This document shows positions 41,750-52,626 of a stretch of 64,000 nucleotides of DNA, piece after piece. The notes below the pieces were generated by a model that saw only the letters and a program-made list of their open reading frames with translations, did no database searches and had not been told where the DNA came from. Source of the DNA: Comamonadaceae bacterium (GTDB lineage Bacteria; Pseudomonadota; Gammaproteobacteria; Burkholderiales; Burkholderiaceae_C); assembly GCA_013297875.1 (NCBI GenBank), contig JAAFIW010000011.1, forward strand, positions 62,001 through 126,000, read 5' to 3'. Every line of letters starts with the position of its first letter. Within the stretch, counting starts at the first letter, position 1. The position numbers were made by a program, and so were the translations under genes.

Positions 41750-43414
41750 ATGACCTTAAAAATCGCCATTGCCCAACTCAATTTCGTCGTCGGTGACATG
41801 CCGGGCAACGCCCGCCGCATCATCGACGCCGCCACCCAGGCACATGCCCAGGGCGCGCAACTTTTGCTCACCCCTGAACTGTCGATTTGCGGCTACGCGG
41901 CAGAAGACCTGTTTTTGCGCCCGGCGTTCATTGCGTCGTGTGATGATGCCGTGAAAACGGTGGCCCGCGAAACGGCTGGGTTAAGCGGTCTCACGCTGGT
42001 GGTGGGCCACCCGGTGGGCGGCGATGTGCGCAGCAAGTCGGTGGCCATCCAGCGCCGTTACAACGCCGCCAGCGTGATCTGCGAGGGCAAGCTGCTGGAA
42101 ACCTATGCCAAGCGCGAGCTGCCCAACTACCAGGTGTTTGACGAGCGGCGCTACTTTGCGCCAGGTCAGGGCGTTTGTGTGTTCCAGGCTGGCGGAGTCA
42201 ACATAGGTTTGCTGATCTGCGAAGACGCCTGGTTTGACGAGCCCGCGCAGCTGGCCAAAGAAGCCGGTGCGCAGCTTCTGGCCGTCATCAACGCCTCGCC
42301 CTACCACGTGGGTAAGGGCGGCGAGCGGGTGGCGCGCATGGCCGAGCGGGCGCGCGCCGTCGGCCTGCCGCTGGTCTATGCGCACCTGGTGGGCGGGCAA
42401 GACGAGGTGGTGTTTGACGGTGCCTCGTTTGCGCTGAATGCAGACGGCTCTCTGGCCCTTCAGGCACCCAGTTTTATAGAGAATATGCCGATCGCCCAGG
42501 TAAATACTGCTGGAGCAGCTATCGAAATAGTAGCGGATGTATCGGCTAAAGAAGTCGATGAAGACGAGCAACTGTGGCACGCGCTGGTGCTGGGCGTGCG
42601 CGACTACATCACCAAAAACGGCTTCCCCGGCGCGTTGCTGGGCTTGTCGGGCGGTATTGATTCAGCCCTGGTGCTGGCCATCGCGGTGGACGCGATTGGC
42701 GCAACACGAGTTCGCGCCGTCATGATGCCCTCGCCCTACACCGCCAGCATCAGCTGGATCGACGCCCGCGAGATGGCGCAGCGCCTGGGCGTGCGCTACG
42801 ACGAGCTGTCGATTGCGGGGCCGTTTGAGTCGTTCAAAACCGTGCTGGCGGGCGAGTTCAAGGGCCGCGCCGAAGACACCACCGAAGAAAACATCCAGGC
42901 CCGCATCCGCGGCACCTTGCTGATGGCGCTGTCCAACAAGTTTGGCAGCATCGTGCTGACCACCGGCAACAAAAGCGAAATGGCCACCGGCTATTGCACG
43001 CTGTATGGCGACATGGCCGGTGGCTTTGCCGTCATCAAAGACCTGTTCAAAACCACCGTGTTTCGCTTGACGAAGTGGCGCAACGCCCACGACCCCTACG
43101 GCACGGGCAGCAACCCGATTCCCGAGCGCATCATCACCCGCCCGCCCAGCGCCGAGCTACGGCCCGACCAGACCGACCAGGACAGCCTGCCGCCGTATGA
43201 GGTGCTGGATGCGATTCTTGAGCGCTTCATGGAAAACGACGAAAGCAGCGAGCAGATCATTGCCGCCGGTTTTGAAGCGACCGTGGTGCAACGGGTGCTG
43301 CGCCTGGTGCGCATCAACGAATACAAGCGCCGCCAGTCGCCGGTGGGCATTCGGGTAAGCCACCGCAGTTTTGGCAAAGACTGGCGCTACCCTATCACCA
43401 ACAAATTCATCTAA
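41750..43414 (+). CDS. nadE: Glutamine-dependent NAD+ synthetase
   Basis: A 554-aa two-domain enzyme making NAD+ from nicotinate adenine dinucleotide. Residues 1-255 are the nitrilase-type glutaminase with the Glu-Lys-Cys triad: Glu in LTPELSICGYAAEDL, Lys in YAKRELPNYQVFDE, Cys in LLICEDAWF. Residues 280-554 are the synthetase with the PP-loop LGLSGGIDSAL and TGNKSEMATGYCTLYGDMAG. The linker at about residues 246-262 (MPIAQVNTAGAAIEIVA) is encoded by a copy of dispersed repeat A, in the naturally variable stretch between domains. glnB follows after 21 bp, so the two form an operon linking nitrogen status and glutamine use. Confidence 0.97.
   Translation: MTLKIAIAQLNFVVGDMPGNARRIIDAATQAHAQGAQLLLTPELSICGYAAEDLFLRPAFIASCDDAVKTVARETAGLSGLTLVVGHPVGGDVRSKSVAIQRRYNAASVICEGKLLETYAKRELPNYQVFDERRYFAPGQGVCVFQAGGVNIGLLICEDAWFDEPAQLAKEAGAQLLAVINASPYHVGKGGERVARMAERARAVGLPLVYAHLVGGQDEVVFDGASFALNADGSLALQAPSFIENMPIAQVNTAGAAIEIVADVSAKEVDEDEQLWHALVLGVRDYITKNGFPGALLGLSGGIDSALVLAIAVDAIGATRVRAVMMPSPYTASISWIDAREMAQRLGVRYDELSIAGPFESFKTVLAGEFKGRAEDTTEENIQARIRGTLLMALSNKFGSIVLTTGNKSEMATGYCTLYGDMAGGFAVIKDLFKTTVFRLTKWRNAHDPYGTGSNPIPERIITRPPSAELRPDQTDQDSLPPYEVLDAILERFMENDESSEQIIAAGFEATVVQRVLRLVRINEYKRRQSPVGIRVSHRSFGKDWRYPITNKFI
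42487..42535 (+). repeat. Dispersed repeat A inside nadE
   Basis: CCGATCGCCCAGGTAAATAC, then TGCTGGAGCAGCTATCGAAA and a TAGTAGC tail. It is in frame between the glutaminase and synthetase domains. Confidence 0.85.
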
Positions 43415-43774
<360 letters not shown>

Positions 43775-43829
43775 CCGGCATATTTCGCCACGGTCTCCGT
43801 CAGGGGGCCACGCGTTTCGGGGAAGATAG

Positions 43830-45950
<2,121 letters not shown>

Positions 45951-46172
45951 CCTCGCAACCCATGCGCGACCGACAGCGCGTGCCGACTGTCACCTGGTTG
46001 CTCAGGCCAGCACCCCGCGTAGCCTGCAGGCCATCTTCACCGCAGCATGATCTGCTGGCGACGAACTGCCCTGGGCGTCCAACCCTGGAGAAATCAATCG
46101 CCATGTTGCAATGACCTACCGTTCAGCAGCAGACTATCCGGCACTTGCGCCTCACATACACAGGAGAACTCC

Positions 46173-46814
46173 ATGCCCCGCCTGGCCCCCTTGCCGCCCG
46201 AGACCACGCCAGAACTCAAAGCGTATTTCGATTTTTTTCACACCACGCTGGGCTTTACGCCCAACAGCGTGCTGACCATGCAGCGCAAGCCCAAGCTGGC
46301 ACAGGCGCTGGCGACGCTGAATGCGGCGGTGATGGATCCGCAGGGTGAGGTTGATCTGGGTTTTCGCCGCTTGATCGGCCACCTGGCCAGCAAGGCATCG
46401 GGTTGCTTGTATTGCCAGGCGCACACCTTGCTCGGTGCCCAGAACTTTGGTGTCAGCGATGCCAAGCTGGCTGATATCTGGATCTACGCGACCAGCCCGC
46501 ACTACAGCGAAAAAGAGCGCTTGGCGCTGGACTTTGCGCTGGCGTCTGCGGCTCAACCCAATGCGGTGACTGACGCCCAGTTTGCCCAGCTGCAAGCGCA
46601 CTGGAGCGACACGCAGATTGTTGAAATATTGGGTGTGGTGGCGATGTTTGGTTTTTTGAACCGCTGGAACGACACCATGGCCACTCCGTTGGAGGCGGTG
46701 CCGCTACAGGTGGCGCAGCGGGCAGTGGGCGCGCAGGGATGGGTGGCGGGCAAGCACATGACACCGGTGCCGACACCGGCAGCAAGCTGGAAAAGGCCAC
46801 CGAGCGCGGTGTGA
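46173..46814 (+). CDS. Carboxymuconolactone decarboxylase family protein with altered C-terminus
   Basis: A 213-aa AhpD/CMD-fold protein. The family's redox/proton-relay motif is present as ASGCLYCQAHTLLGAQNFGV (C-x-x-C-x-x-x-H), followed by EKERLALDFALASA and WSDTQIVEILGVVAMFGFLNRWND. Such proteins are decarboxylases or peroxidase-like thiol proteins; the substrate here is unknown. The start ATG at 46173 has ACAGGAGA before it; the frame is open further up but without family similarity. The final 14 or so residues (TPAASWKRPPSAV) translate, in another frame, a second copy of the ligA 3' end, so the natural C-terminus has been replaced. Confidence 0.88.
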   Translation: MPRLAPLPPETTPELKAYFDFFHTTLGFTPNSVLTMQRKPKLAQALATLNAAVMDPQGEVDLGFRRLIGHLASKASGCLYCQAHTLLGAQNFGVSDAKLADIWIYATSPHYSEKERLALDFALASAAQPNAVTDAQFAQLQAHWSDTQIVEILGVVAMFGFLNRWNDTMATPLEAVPLQVAQRAVGAQGWVAGKHMTPVPTPAASWKRPPSAV

Positions 46815-46860
46815 CAGTGCTGGATGCAGCGGGTTTGCTGGCGCTGTTGCAAGCGACATA
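46771..46860 (+). pseudogene. Detached copy of the ligA 3' end
   Basis: In its own frame it reads DTGSKLEKATERGVTVLDAA then GLLALLQAT and a stop, matching the LigA end [20 protein letters not shown] then LALLPSP. Similarity continues past the stop (GCCT..CAACCCATGCGCGAC) in both places. It overlaps the end of the carboxymuconolactone-decarboxylase-family gene in a different frame. The copies differ at many bases, so they are not a very recent duplication. Confidence 0.9.
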
Positions 46861-46937
46861 GCCTGACAACCCATGCGCGACTTACCGCTCATGAACCACC
46901 AGGGCGACTTCGGCGCAGGCATGGTTAACATGCCAAC

Positions 46938-48161
46938 ATGAGCGCCCTGAACCCCAGCCTGTCCGCCCCGCCCGTACCGTTTCGTCAAGACGCCAGCCTG
47001 ATTGGTCTGGTGGGCCTGGCCCACCTGGTCAGCCATTTCAGCCAGTTGCTGCTGGCACCCTTGTTTCCCTGGCTGAAGACCGAATTCAACGCCAGCTACA
47101 CGCAGCTTGGGTTTTTGATGACGCTGTTTTTCGTGGTCTCGTGCGCGGTGCAGACCGCCTCGGGCTTTCTGGTGGACAAGCATGGTCCGCGGCCTATCTT
47201 GTTTGCCGGTTTGGGCCTGTTGGGCGTGGCAGCGCTGGGGTTTGCCATCAGCACCAGCTACTGGATGATGGCGTTTTTTGCGGTGGTGGCCGGCACGGGC
47301 AACGGCGTGTTTCACCCGGTGGACTACACCTTGCTCAACCGCAAAGTGAGCGCGCCGCGCCTGGGCCACGCCTACAGTTTTCACGGCGTCACCGGCAGCC
47401 TGGGCTGGGCGCTGGCACCGGCGCTGCTGGTGCCGGTGGCGCTGGCCTTTTCATGGCGGGCGGCGCTGCTGACCGCTGCGGTGCTGATTTTTGGGGTGCT
47501 GGCGGTGCTGTGGGTCAACCGGGCCACGTTGCAGCTACCGGCACTGCCAGCGCCTGAAAAAGCGGCGCCGGGTGCCAGCAACACCAGCCTGGATTTTTTA
47601 AAAATTCCGGCGGTGTGGATGTGTTTTGCCTTCTTCTTTTTCTACGCTGGCGCCCTCAGCGTGGTGCAGGCCTTCGCGCCCGAAGCCGCGCGGCAGTTGC
47701 ACGGTGTGCCGGTGGCACTGGCGGCGATGTGCCTGACGATTTACATGCTGGGCAGTGCGGGCGGCATGGTGGTGGGCGGTTTTCTGGCGGTAGACCCGGC
47801 GCGCTGCGAGCGCATTGTGGGCATGGGTTTTGGCCTAGCGGCGCTGTGCGCACTGACCGTGGCTTTTGCACCCTTGCCCGCGCTGGCGGTGCCCGTGGTG
47901 TTTGGCGTGATGGGCCTGTTCAGCGGCATGGCCGGCCCCTCGCGCGACCTGCTGGTCAAACGCTCCACACCCGACAACGCCACCGGGCGGGTGTATGGCG
48001 TGGTGTATTCCGGTCTGGACATTGGCCAGGCGATTGCGCCGCTGGTGTTTGGCAGCCTGATGGACCACGGCCACTACCAGGCGGTATGGCTGGGCCTGGT
48101 GGGGCTGCAGGGCGTGTTGATTGCCAGCGCGTTTAGCGTGCGAAGGGTTCGGCGGGTGTGA
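46938..48161 (+). CDS. Major facilitator superfamily transporter
   Basis: A 407-aa inner-membrane transporter with about twelve hydrophobic helices. MFS marks include GFLVDKHGPRPILFAGLG after helix 2 (the cytoplasmic loop motif G-x-x-x-D-x-x-G-x-R) and the early segment LVGLAHLVSHFSQLLLAPLF. The central part GVFHPVDYTLLNRKVSAPRL then GHAYSFHGVTGSLGWALAP resembles the fosmidomycin-resistance-like or sugar-phosphate subgroup. Its substrate is unknown. It is preceded by the ligA-end copy and convergent with the methyltransferase gene. Confidence 0.9.
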   Translation: MSALNPSLSAPPVPFRQDASLIGLVGLAHLVSHFSQLLLAPLFPWLKTEFNASYTQLGFLMTLFFVVSCAVQTASGFLVDKHGPRPILFAGLGLLGVAALGFAISTSYWMMAFFAVVAGTGNGVFHPVDYTLLNRKVSAPRLGHAYSFHGVTGSLGWALAPALLVPVALAFSWRAALLTAAVLIFGVLAVLWVNRATLQLPALPAPEKAAPGASNTSLDFLKIPAVWMCFAFFFFYAGALSVVQAFAPEAARQLHGVPVALAAMCLTIYMLGSAGGMVVGGFLAVDPARCERIVGMGFGLAALCALTVAFAPLPALAVPVVFGVMGLFSGMAGPSRDLLVKRSTPDNATGRVYGVVYSGLDIGQAIAPLVFGSLMDHGHYQAVWLGLVGLQGVLIASAFSVRRVRRV

Positions 48162-48173
48162 CAGCCTGAAGAT

Positions 48174-48222
48174 GCTATTGATTAAATAGCTGCCCGAGCA
48201 GGTAGTACGGGCACTACCGGCC
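48174..48222 (-). repeat. Dispersed repeat A (reverse orientation)
   Basis: AAATAGCTGCCCGAGCAGGT then CGGGCACTACCGGCC, between the convergent MFS and methyltransferase genes. Confidence 0.75.
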
Positions 48223-48228
48223 AAAAAC

Positions 48229-48984
48229 CTACTTTTTCGTAAAAATCACCACATGCTGCCAGGGCAGCGTGTGGGCGGTGCGCTCATACACCAGCGCATG
48301 CTGCGCGGCTTCGCTGCGCACCTGGGCTTCGGTCATTTTGTGCAGTGCCTTGATGGGCACCTTGGGGTCTTCGGCGCGGTACTCCACAAACACCACTTTG
48401 CCGCCGGGTTTCATGGCCCGCACCAGGCTTTGCATCACCTCAAACGGAAACTCCAGCTCGTGGTACACGTCCACCATGATGGCCAGGTCAATGCTGGCGT
48501 CGGCCAGTTTCACGTTGTCTACCGTGGCCAGAACCGGCTTGATATTGGCAAGGCCCGCCTTTCGGGCCAGATCGGTCAGCATGGTGATCATTTCGGGCTG
48601 CACATCCACCGCATACACGGTGCCACCCGAGCCCACCAGCGGTGCCATGCGCCGCGCGTAGTAGCCGGTGCCTGCGCCCACGTCTGCCACCTGCATTCCG
48701 GCGCGCAAGCCCAGCTCGCGCAGCAGCAAATCGCCCCGCTCCTCCTGCTCGCGTTCCTGCCGCTCCAGCCAGGCCGCCCCCTGCCAGCCCATCACACCCG
48801 CAATCTCGCGGCCCATGTACTTTTTGCCGATGCCGTCGGGCGACGGTGCCACGCGGGTGTAGCGCGCCGCGGGGGAGTCGGCCGTTTTTTGAGCGATGGC
48901 CGTGGTGCTGGCGAAAGTGGTGAACACCGCAACCAACCCGGTCAGAAGCCAGGGTTGGGGTGTGCGAAAAAGAGCGTTTTTCAT
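48229..48984 (-). CDS. Exported class I SAM-dependent methyltransferase
   Basis: A 251-aa protein with an N-terminal signal sequence (about residues 1-32, hydrophobic LLTGLVAVFTTFASTTAIAQ) and a Rossmann methyltransferase domain: motif I DVGAGTGYYARRMAPLVG, VYAVDVQPEMI, then IDLAIMVDVYHELEFP and GGKVVFVEYR. Exported methyltransferases of this kind occur in Proteobacteria, but their substrates are not established. Periplasmic S-adenosylmethionine supply is an open question for this group, so the signal may instead be a membrane anchor. Confidence 0.87.
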   Translation of the reverse strand: MKNALFRTPQPWLLTGLVAVFTTFASTTAIAQKTADSPAARYTRVAPSPDGIGKKYMGREIAGVMGWQGAAWLERQEREQEERGDLLLRELGLRAGMQVADVGAGTGYYARRMAPLVGSGGTVYAVDVQPEMITMLTDLARKAGLANIKPVLATVDNVKLADASIDLAIMVDVYHELEFPFEVMQSLVRAMKPGGKVVFVEYRAEDPKVPIKALHKMTEAQVRSEAAQHALVYERTAHTLPWQHVVIFTKK

Positions 48985-49077
48985 GTGCTGGCCTGTTCAT
49001 GGAGATAGAGCTTCGGGGCACGTTAGACCAGAAAGTTCATATACCGCTAATTTCGATTGATTTTTGATCATTTAAGC

Positions 49078-49125
49078 CGACAGCCCATAGATTCATTGCT
49101 CAAGCAGCTACCAAATAAATAGCAA
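49078..49125 (+). repeat. Dispersed repeat A
   Basis: CGACAGCCCATAGATTCATT, GCTCAAGCAGCTACC and an AATAGC tail, 14 bp from the stop of the pseudo-protease gene. Confidence 0.85.
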
Positions 49126-49139
49126 TTCATCACCCACCC

Positions 49140-50399
49140 CTACCGAGGCACAGCAATCACCTGCAGGCTGGATTTCAGGCTGTTTTCGTAAATTCTGTCG
49201 GCAGTTGATGGTGTAGGTGTGCCCGCTGGCATGGCCGGGGCCACGGCTTTGCCCAGGGCTTTTTGCAGGGCGGCGCTGGTCACCAGCTGGTCGCTGCCTG
49301 CTGCGGCAATGGCGATGCCGATCAAACGCCCCGCGCCGTCAAACACAGGGCCGCCGCGCGCACCGGGGGGCATGTCAACGCCCAGCAAACGCTGCTCGGT
49401 ATTGCCCGCCATGCCGCCCAGAAAACCGGTGCGCAGCACGGGCCAGGCCGGGCCCGCGTCGGTGGCGGTTTTGGAGACCACGTATTCAACCGCATAGCCT
49501 GGACTACCGGGAAACGGCTCTTTGTCGGCTGCCCACAAGTCACTGGGCAAGGGCAGGGCGGTGCTCAGTTTCAGCAGCGCCACGCCTTGTTTGGGCAGGC
49601 GCTTGGACACGCTGGCCTGGGTGAGCAAACCCATGCCGTTGCGCAGCCACAGCTTGCCGTTTTGGGGCACCAACGCCAGTGGTACCAACGCATGCACGCT
49701 GCGAGGGTTGTCGCCCTTGGCGTCGATTGCGTTGTCGATGTTCAGCAAGGTGCCGCTGCCCACCACGCGGGCCGCAGCAGGCAGCTTGATGGCCTGGCTG
49801 TAGGGTGCCAGACGCGTCGGTGGGTTCAGCATGTCGCCGGTGGCCAGCGGTTGGCCCGAGCTGAGTTGTTGTTGCACTTGCAGCAGTGAAGGATTGCCGG
49901 GCATGCGGGCTTGCGTCTCCGTCATCAGGCGCTGCGCCACAGCGGTTTGCGCGCCCACGTGGAGCAGCCAGGCGTACAGCGCAGAGCCGCCCACCACGTC
50001 CAGGTGCGCGCCCGCGGTGTGTGCACCCGAGGCCAGGGCGCGGCGGTACTGGCCGTATTGCATGTAGGTGCGCACCAGGGCCATTTCGGTGTCTGCCGCG
50101 TGCAGGATGTTGGCGGCACGCTCAAAGGCCATCAGCGCGGGTTCCAGCTGCATGTTGGAAAGCGCTGTTTCGCCTGTTTTCAGCAGATCAGCCCGCAGTT
50201 GCAATTGCTCGGGTGTGACTTTGGCGGCTGCGCGCACGGCGTTGTCGCCGGCCTGGCTGGCGGTGGGTTGCGGGCGCACCTGCTCCATGAACTGACGCAG
50301 TTTGTCGTTGCTGGTGGGTTGGGAAACCGCCGTGGTGGAGGTCGCGTGGGCGCTGGCCACGCAGGCCAACAGGGTCGCTAGAAAAATCGCTTTGAACAA
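49140..50399 (-). CDS. TPR-containing protein with inactive trypsin-like domain
   Basis: A 419-aa exported protein. The start is taken as the TTG at 50399, 7 bp after ATAGGA, giving a signal peptide (FKAIFLATLLACVASAHA). Residues 50-190 are helical and TPR-like (LKTGETALSNMQLEPALMAF). Residues 210-390 resemble a chymotrypsin-fold protease, but the active-site block is PPGARGGPVFDGAGRLIGIA, with Arg where the catalytic Ser of GNSGGP is expected, and GVALLKL where Asp normally precedes ALLKL. It is therefore probably a pseudo-protease that binds peptides or proteins. It follows the nucleotidase gene by 76 bp on the same strand. Confidence 0.75.
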   Translation of the reverse strand: MFKAIFLATLLACVASAHATSTTAVSQPTSNDKLRQFMEQVRPQPTASQAGDNAVRAAAKVTPEQLQLRADLLKTGETALSNMQLEPALMAFERAANILHAADTEMALVRTYMQYGQYRRALASGAHTAGAHLDVVGGSALYAWLLHVGAQTAVAQRLMTETQARMPGNPSLLQVQQQLSSGQPLATGDMLNPPTRLAPYSQAIKLPAAARVVGSGTLLNIDNAIDAKGDNPRSVHALVPLALVPQNGKLWLRNGMGLLTQASVSKRLPKQGVALLKLSTALPLPSDLWAADKEPFPGSPGYAVEYVVSKTATDAGPAWPVLRTGFLGGMAGNTEQRLLGVDMPPGARGGPVFDGAGRLIGIAIAAAGSDQLVTSAALQKALGKAVAPAMPAGTPTPSTADRIYENSLKSSLQVIAVPR

Positions 50400-50475
50400 A
50401 ATCAATCCTATAAAACAGTTGCGCCCCCGGCAAGGCCGGAGGCGCAACAGCTAGACCATCAATGAATCGAAAGGC

Positions 50476-52428
50476 TTACGGGTTGGTCACGGCACCATTG
50501 GGGCATACGGTGCTGGTGCTGTTCAGGCGGCTGATGCGGGGCGTGCCTGCGTCGGCTGGGTTGGTACCAGGGGTATAGGCGGGCTTGGGTGCCTTGAAGT
50601 TTGCGTTCATGTAAGCCACCAGCGCGTCAATGTCTTGTCCGCCGCCCAGGCGGTTGGTGCCTTTGACCAGGGTGCTGTAGCCATCGCCACCGTCGGCCAT
50701 GAAGTTGTTCACGGTGATGCGGTAGGTTTTGGTGGGGTTTTGCACCACGCCAGCAGCGTCAACCAGGGTCTCAGTGGTGGTGCCAGTGCGGATGGTCACG
50801 TTGCTGATGCGCTCGCCGCAGGCCTTGGCACCATCCCAGGCGTATTTGAAGCCGCCCGACGGCAGGGCAAAGCGTGTGGTGCTGGCACCCTGGCCCAGGC
50901 AGCCAGCGAACTGCTCTTCCAGGAAGTTTTTCACGTCGGCCGTGGTCAGGGAGATGGTGACCAGGTTGTTGCCAAACGGCTGCACGGTGAAGGCTTCGCG
51001 GTAGGTGATGTTGCCGTCACCTTCGTTGGCGGCGCTGCTGGGGAAGGTAAAGCCTGCGTCGCGCACGCCACCGCCGTTGATGAAGGCTGCCACGGCACCG
51101 CCGAAGTTGGCGGGAGAGGTAGCGGCCAACTGGGCATCGGCAATCAGGTTGCCAGCGGGGTTGTTACAGGCACCGTCTGGGCTGCCGGTATTGGTCAGGC
51201 GACCGTTGGGCACCGCTGCGGAGATGGAGCCGATCACCACGTTGGCAATCGGCGCGATCAGGGCGCTGTAGTCGGCAATGATTTTGGCCACCACGGGGTT
51301 GGCTGGAATGGCTGGGTTGTTGCGCACCACCAAGCGGTTGGTGGCGGTGGAAGCCGTCACGTCTTTGGTGGCGGTGTTGATGGTCAGCTCAATGTCGGAC
51401 AACACGCGACCTTGCGCGGACGCGCTGGTCACGGGAATGGTTCGACCGGTCACATTGGGCAGCCTGCAGTTGTAAACCTGATGGCTGTGACCGCTGACGA
51501 CCAGGTCGACGGCGTTGTCCAGCTGACGGACGATGGCCGCGATGTCGGAGCCCGCCAGGTTGCCTTCGCAACCATTGATGTCGCCCAGCGTACCGGTCTG
51601 GATGCCGCCCTGGTGCACCAGCACCACGACGGACTCAATGCCTTGTGCGCGCAACTCAGGAATCAGCGCGTTCACGGTGGCGGCTTCGTCGCGGAACTCT
51701 AGGCCGGCCACGCCGGTGGGGGTGACGATGGTGGGTGTGGCGCGCAGCGTCATGCCGATGAAGGCCACCTTCACGCCGTTGAATTCCTTGATGCCGTAAG
51801 CGGGCAGCAGGGTGCGACCTGTAGCCGTGGACACCACGTTGGCCGACAGCCACTTGAACTTGGCACCTTCGTATGGCACCGGCGTGCCCACCGACGCGCC
51901 TCTGCAGCTGTTGGGGTCTTGCGCGCCATTGACCACGCGGCAACCGCCGTTTTGCAGGCGCAGCAGCTCGGCTGAGCCCTTGTCAAACTCGTGGTTGCCC
52001 ACGGCGTTGAACTCCAGGCCGATGCGGTTGAGGGTTTCGATGGCGGGCTCGTCGTTGAACAGCGACGAGATCAGCGGTGTGGCACCAATGAAGTCACCGG
52101 CGCCGACCACCACGTTGTTGGGGTTCTGCTTTTTCAGCTCGGCAATGTGAGCGGCCAGAAAGTCGGCACCACCCACGGGTGGGCGGTCGGCGACGGGCAC
52201 GCTCAGGTTGTTGCCGAAGGTGCCAGCGGCTTCGAGCTGGCCGTGGAAGTCGTTGAAGCCGAAGACGCGGACTTTGATTTCTGTTGCGGCAGCCGGTGCC
52301 GATGCAGCGGGTGCCGGAGCAGTGGCAACGGGTGCCGCCGCAGCAGGTGTGTCGTCGTCGCCGCAGGCTACCAGCGCAGTGGCAGCAAACAAGGCGGCAA
52401 TCGATGTCGCCAAAAGGGTTTTGTTCAT
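50476..52428 (-). CDS. Lipoprotein 5'-nucleotidase / metallophosphoesterase (UshA-like)
   Basis: A 650-aa exported phosphoesterase. The lipobox ALVAC places the mature lipid-modified Cys at residue 22, followed by an Ala/Pro linker. The calcineurin-like N-terminal domain has GFNDFHGQL, GDFIGATP, GNHEFD and VSGHSHQVYNC metal-binding blocks; the C-terminal 5'-nucleotidase domain has INGGGVRDAG, NNLVTISLT and FMADGGDGY. It should hydrolyse extracellular nucleotides for phosphate or nucleoside salvage. GAGGAGT precedes the ATG. No phosphate-regulon box was recognised upstream. Confidence 0.93.
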   Translation of the reverse strand: MNKTLLATSIAALFAATALVACGDDDTPAAAAPVATAPAPAASAPAAATEIKVRVFGFNDFHGQLEAAGTFGNNLSVPVADRPPVGGADFLAAHIAELKKQNPNNVVVGAGDFIGATPLISSLFNDEPAIETLNRIGLEFNAVGNHEFDKGSAELLRLQNGGCRVVNGAQDPNSCRGASVGTPVPYEGAKFKWLSANVVSTATGRTLLPAYGIKEFNGVKVAFIGMTLRATPTIVTPTGVAGLEFRDEAATVNALIPELRAQGIESVVVLVHQGGIQTGTLGDINGCEGNLAGSDIAAIVRQLDNAVDLVVSGHSHQVYNCRLPNVTGRTIPVTSASAQGRVLSDIELTINTATKDVTASTATNRLVVRNNPAIPANPVVAKIIADYSALIAPIANVVIGSISAAVPNGRLTNTGSPDGACNNPAGNLIADAQLAATSPANFGGAVAAFINGGGVRDAGFTFPSSAANEGDGNITYREAFTVQPFGNNLVTISLTTADVKNFLEEQFAGCLGQGASTTRFALPSGGFKYAWDGAKACGERISNVTIRTGTTTETLVDAAGVVQNPTKTYRITVNNFMADGGDGYSTLVKGTNRLGGGQDIDALVAYMNANFKAPKPAYTPGTNPADAGTPRISRLNSTSTVCPNGAVTNP

Positions 52429-52568
52429 AAAAGTGACTCCTCAGGCCCGCTTGGGCGTTGGTGAAGTCAACAGCGTATGAAGCGGCGGTGACAGGGCCAT
52501 GACATGTTGTTCCGCCGTGTCTGTTTGCGCCCGGTGAGTCGGTGACTATTTTTATTTGCTATTCAGTT

Positions 52569-52616
52569 GATAGCTGCTTGAGCAGTATTTACAAGGGCTA
52601 TTGGCTGATTTGGCTT
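52569..52616 (-). repeat. Dispersed repeat A (reverse orientation)
   Basis: ATAGCTGCTTGAGCAGTATT, CAAGGGCTATTGGCTGATTT and GGC, ending 11 bp from the stop of the sugar isomerase gene. Confidence 0.85.
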
Positions 52617-52626
52617 AAAAGCAAGC

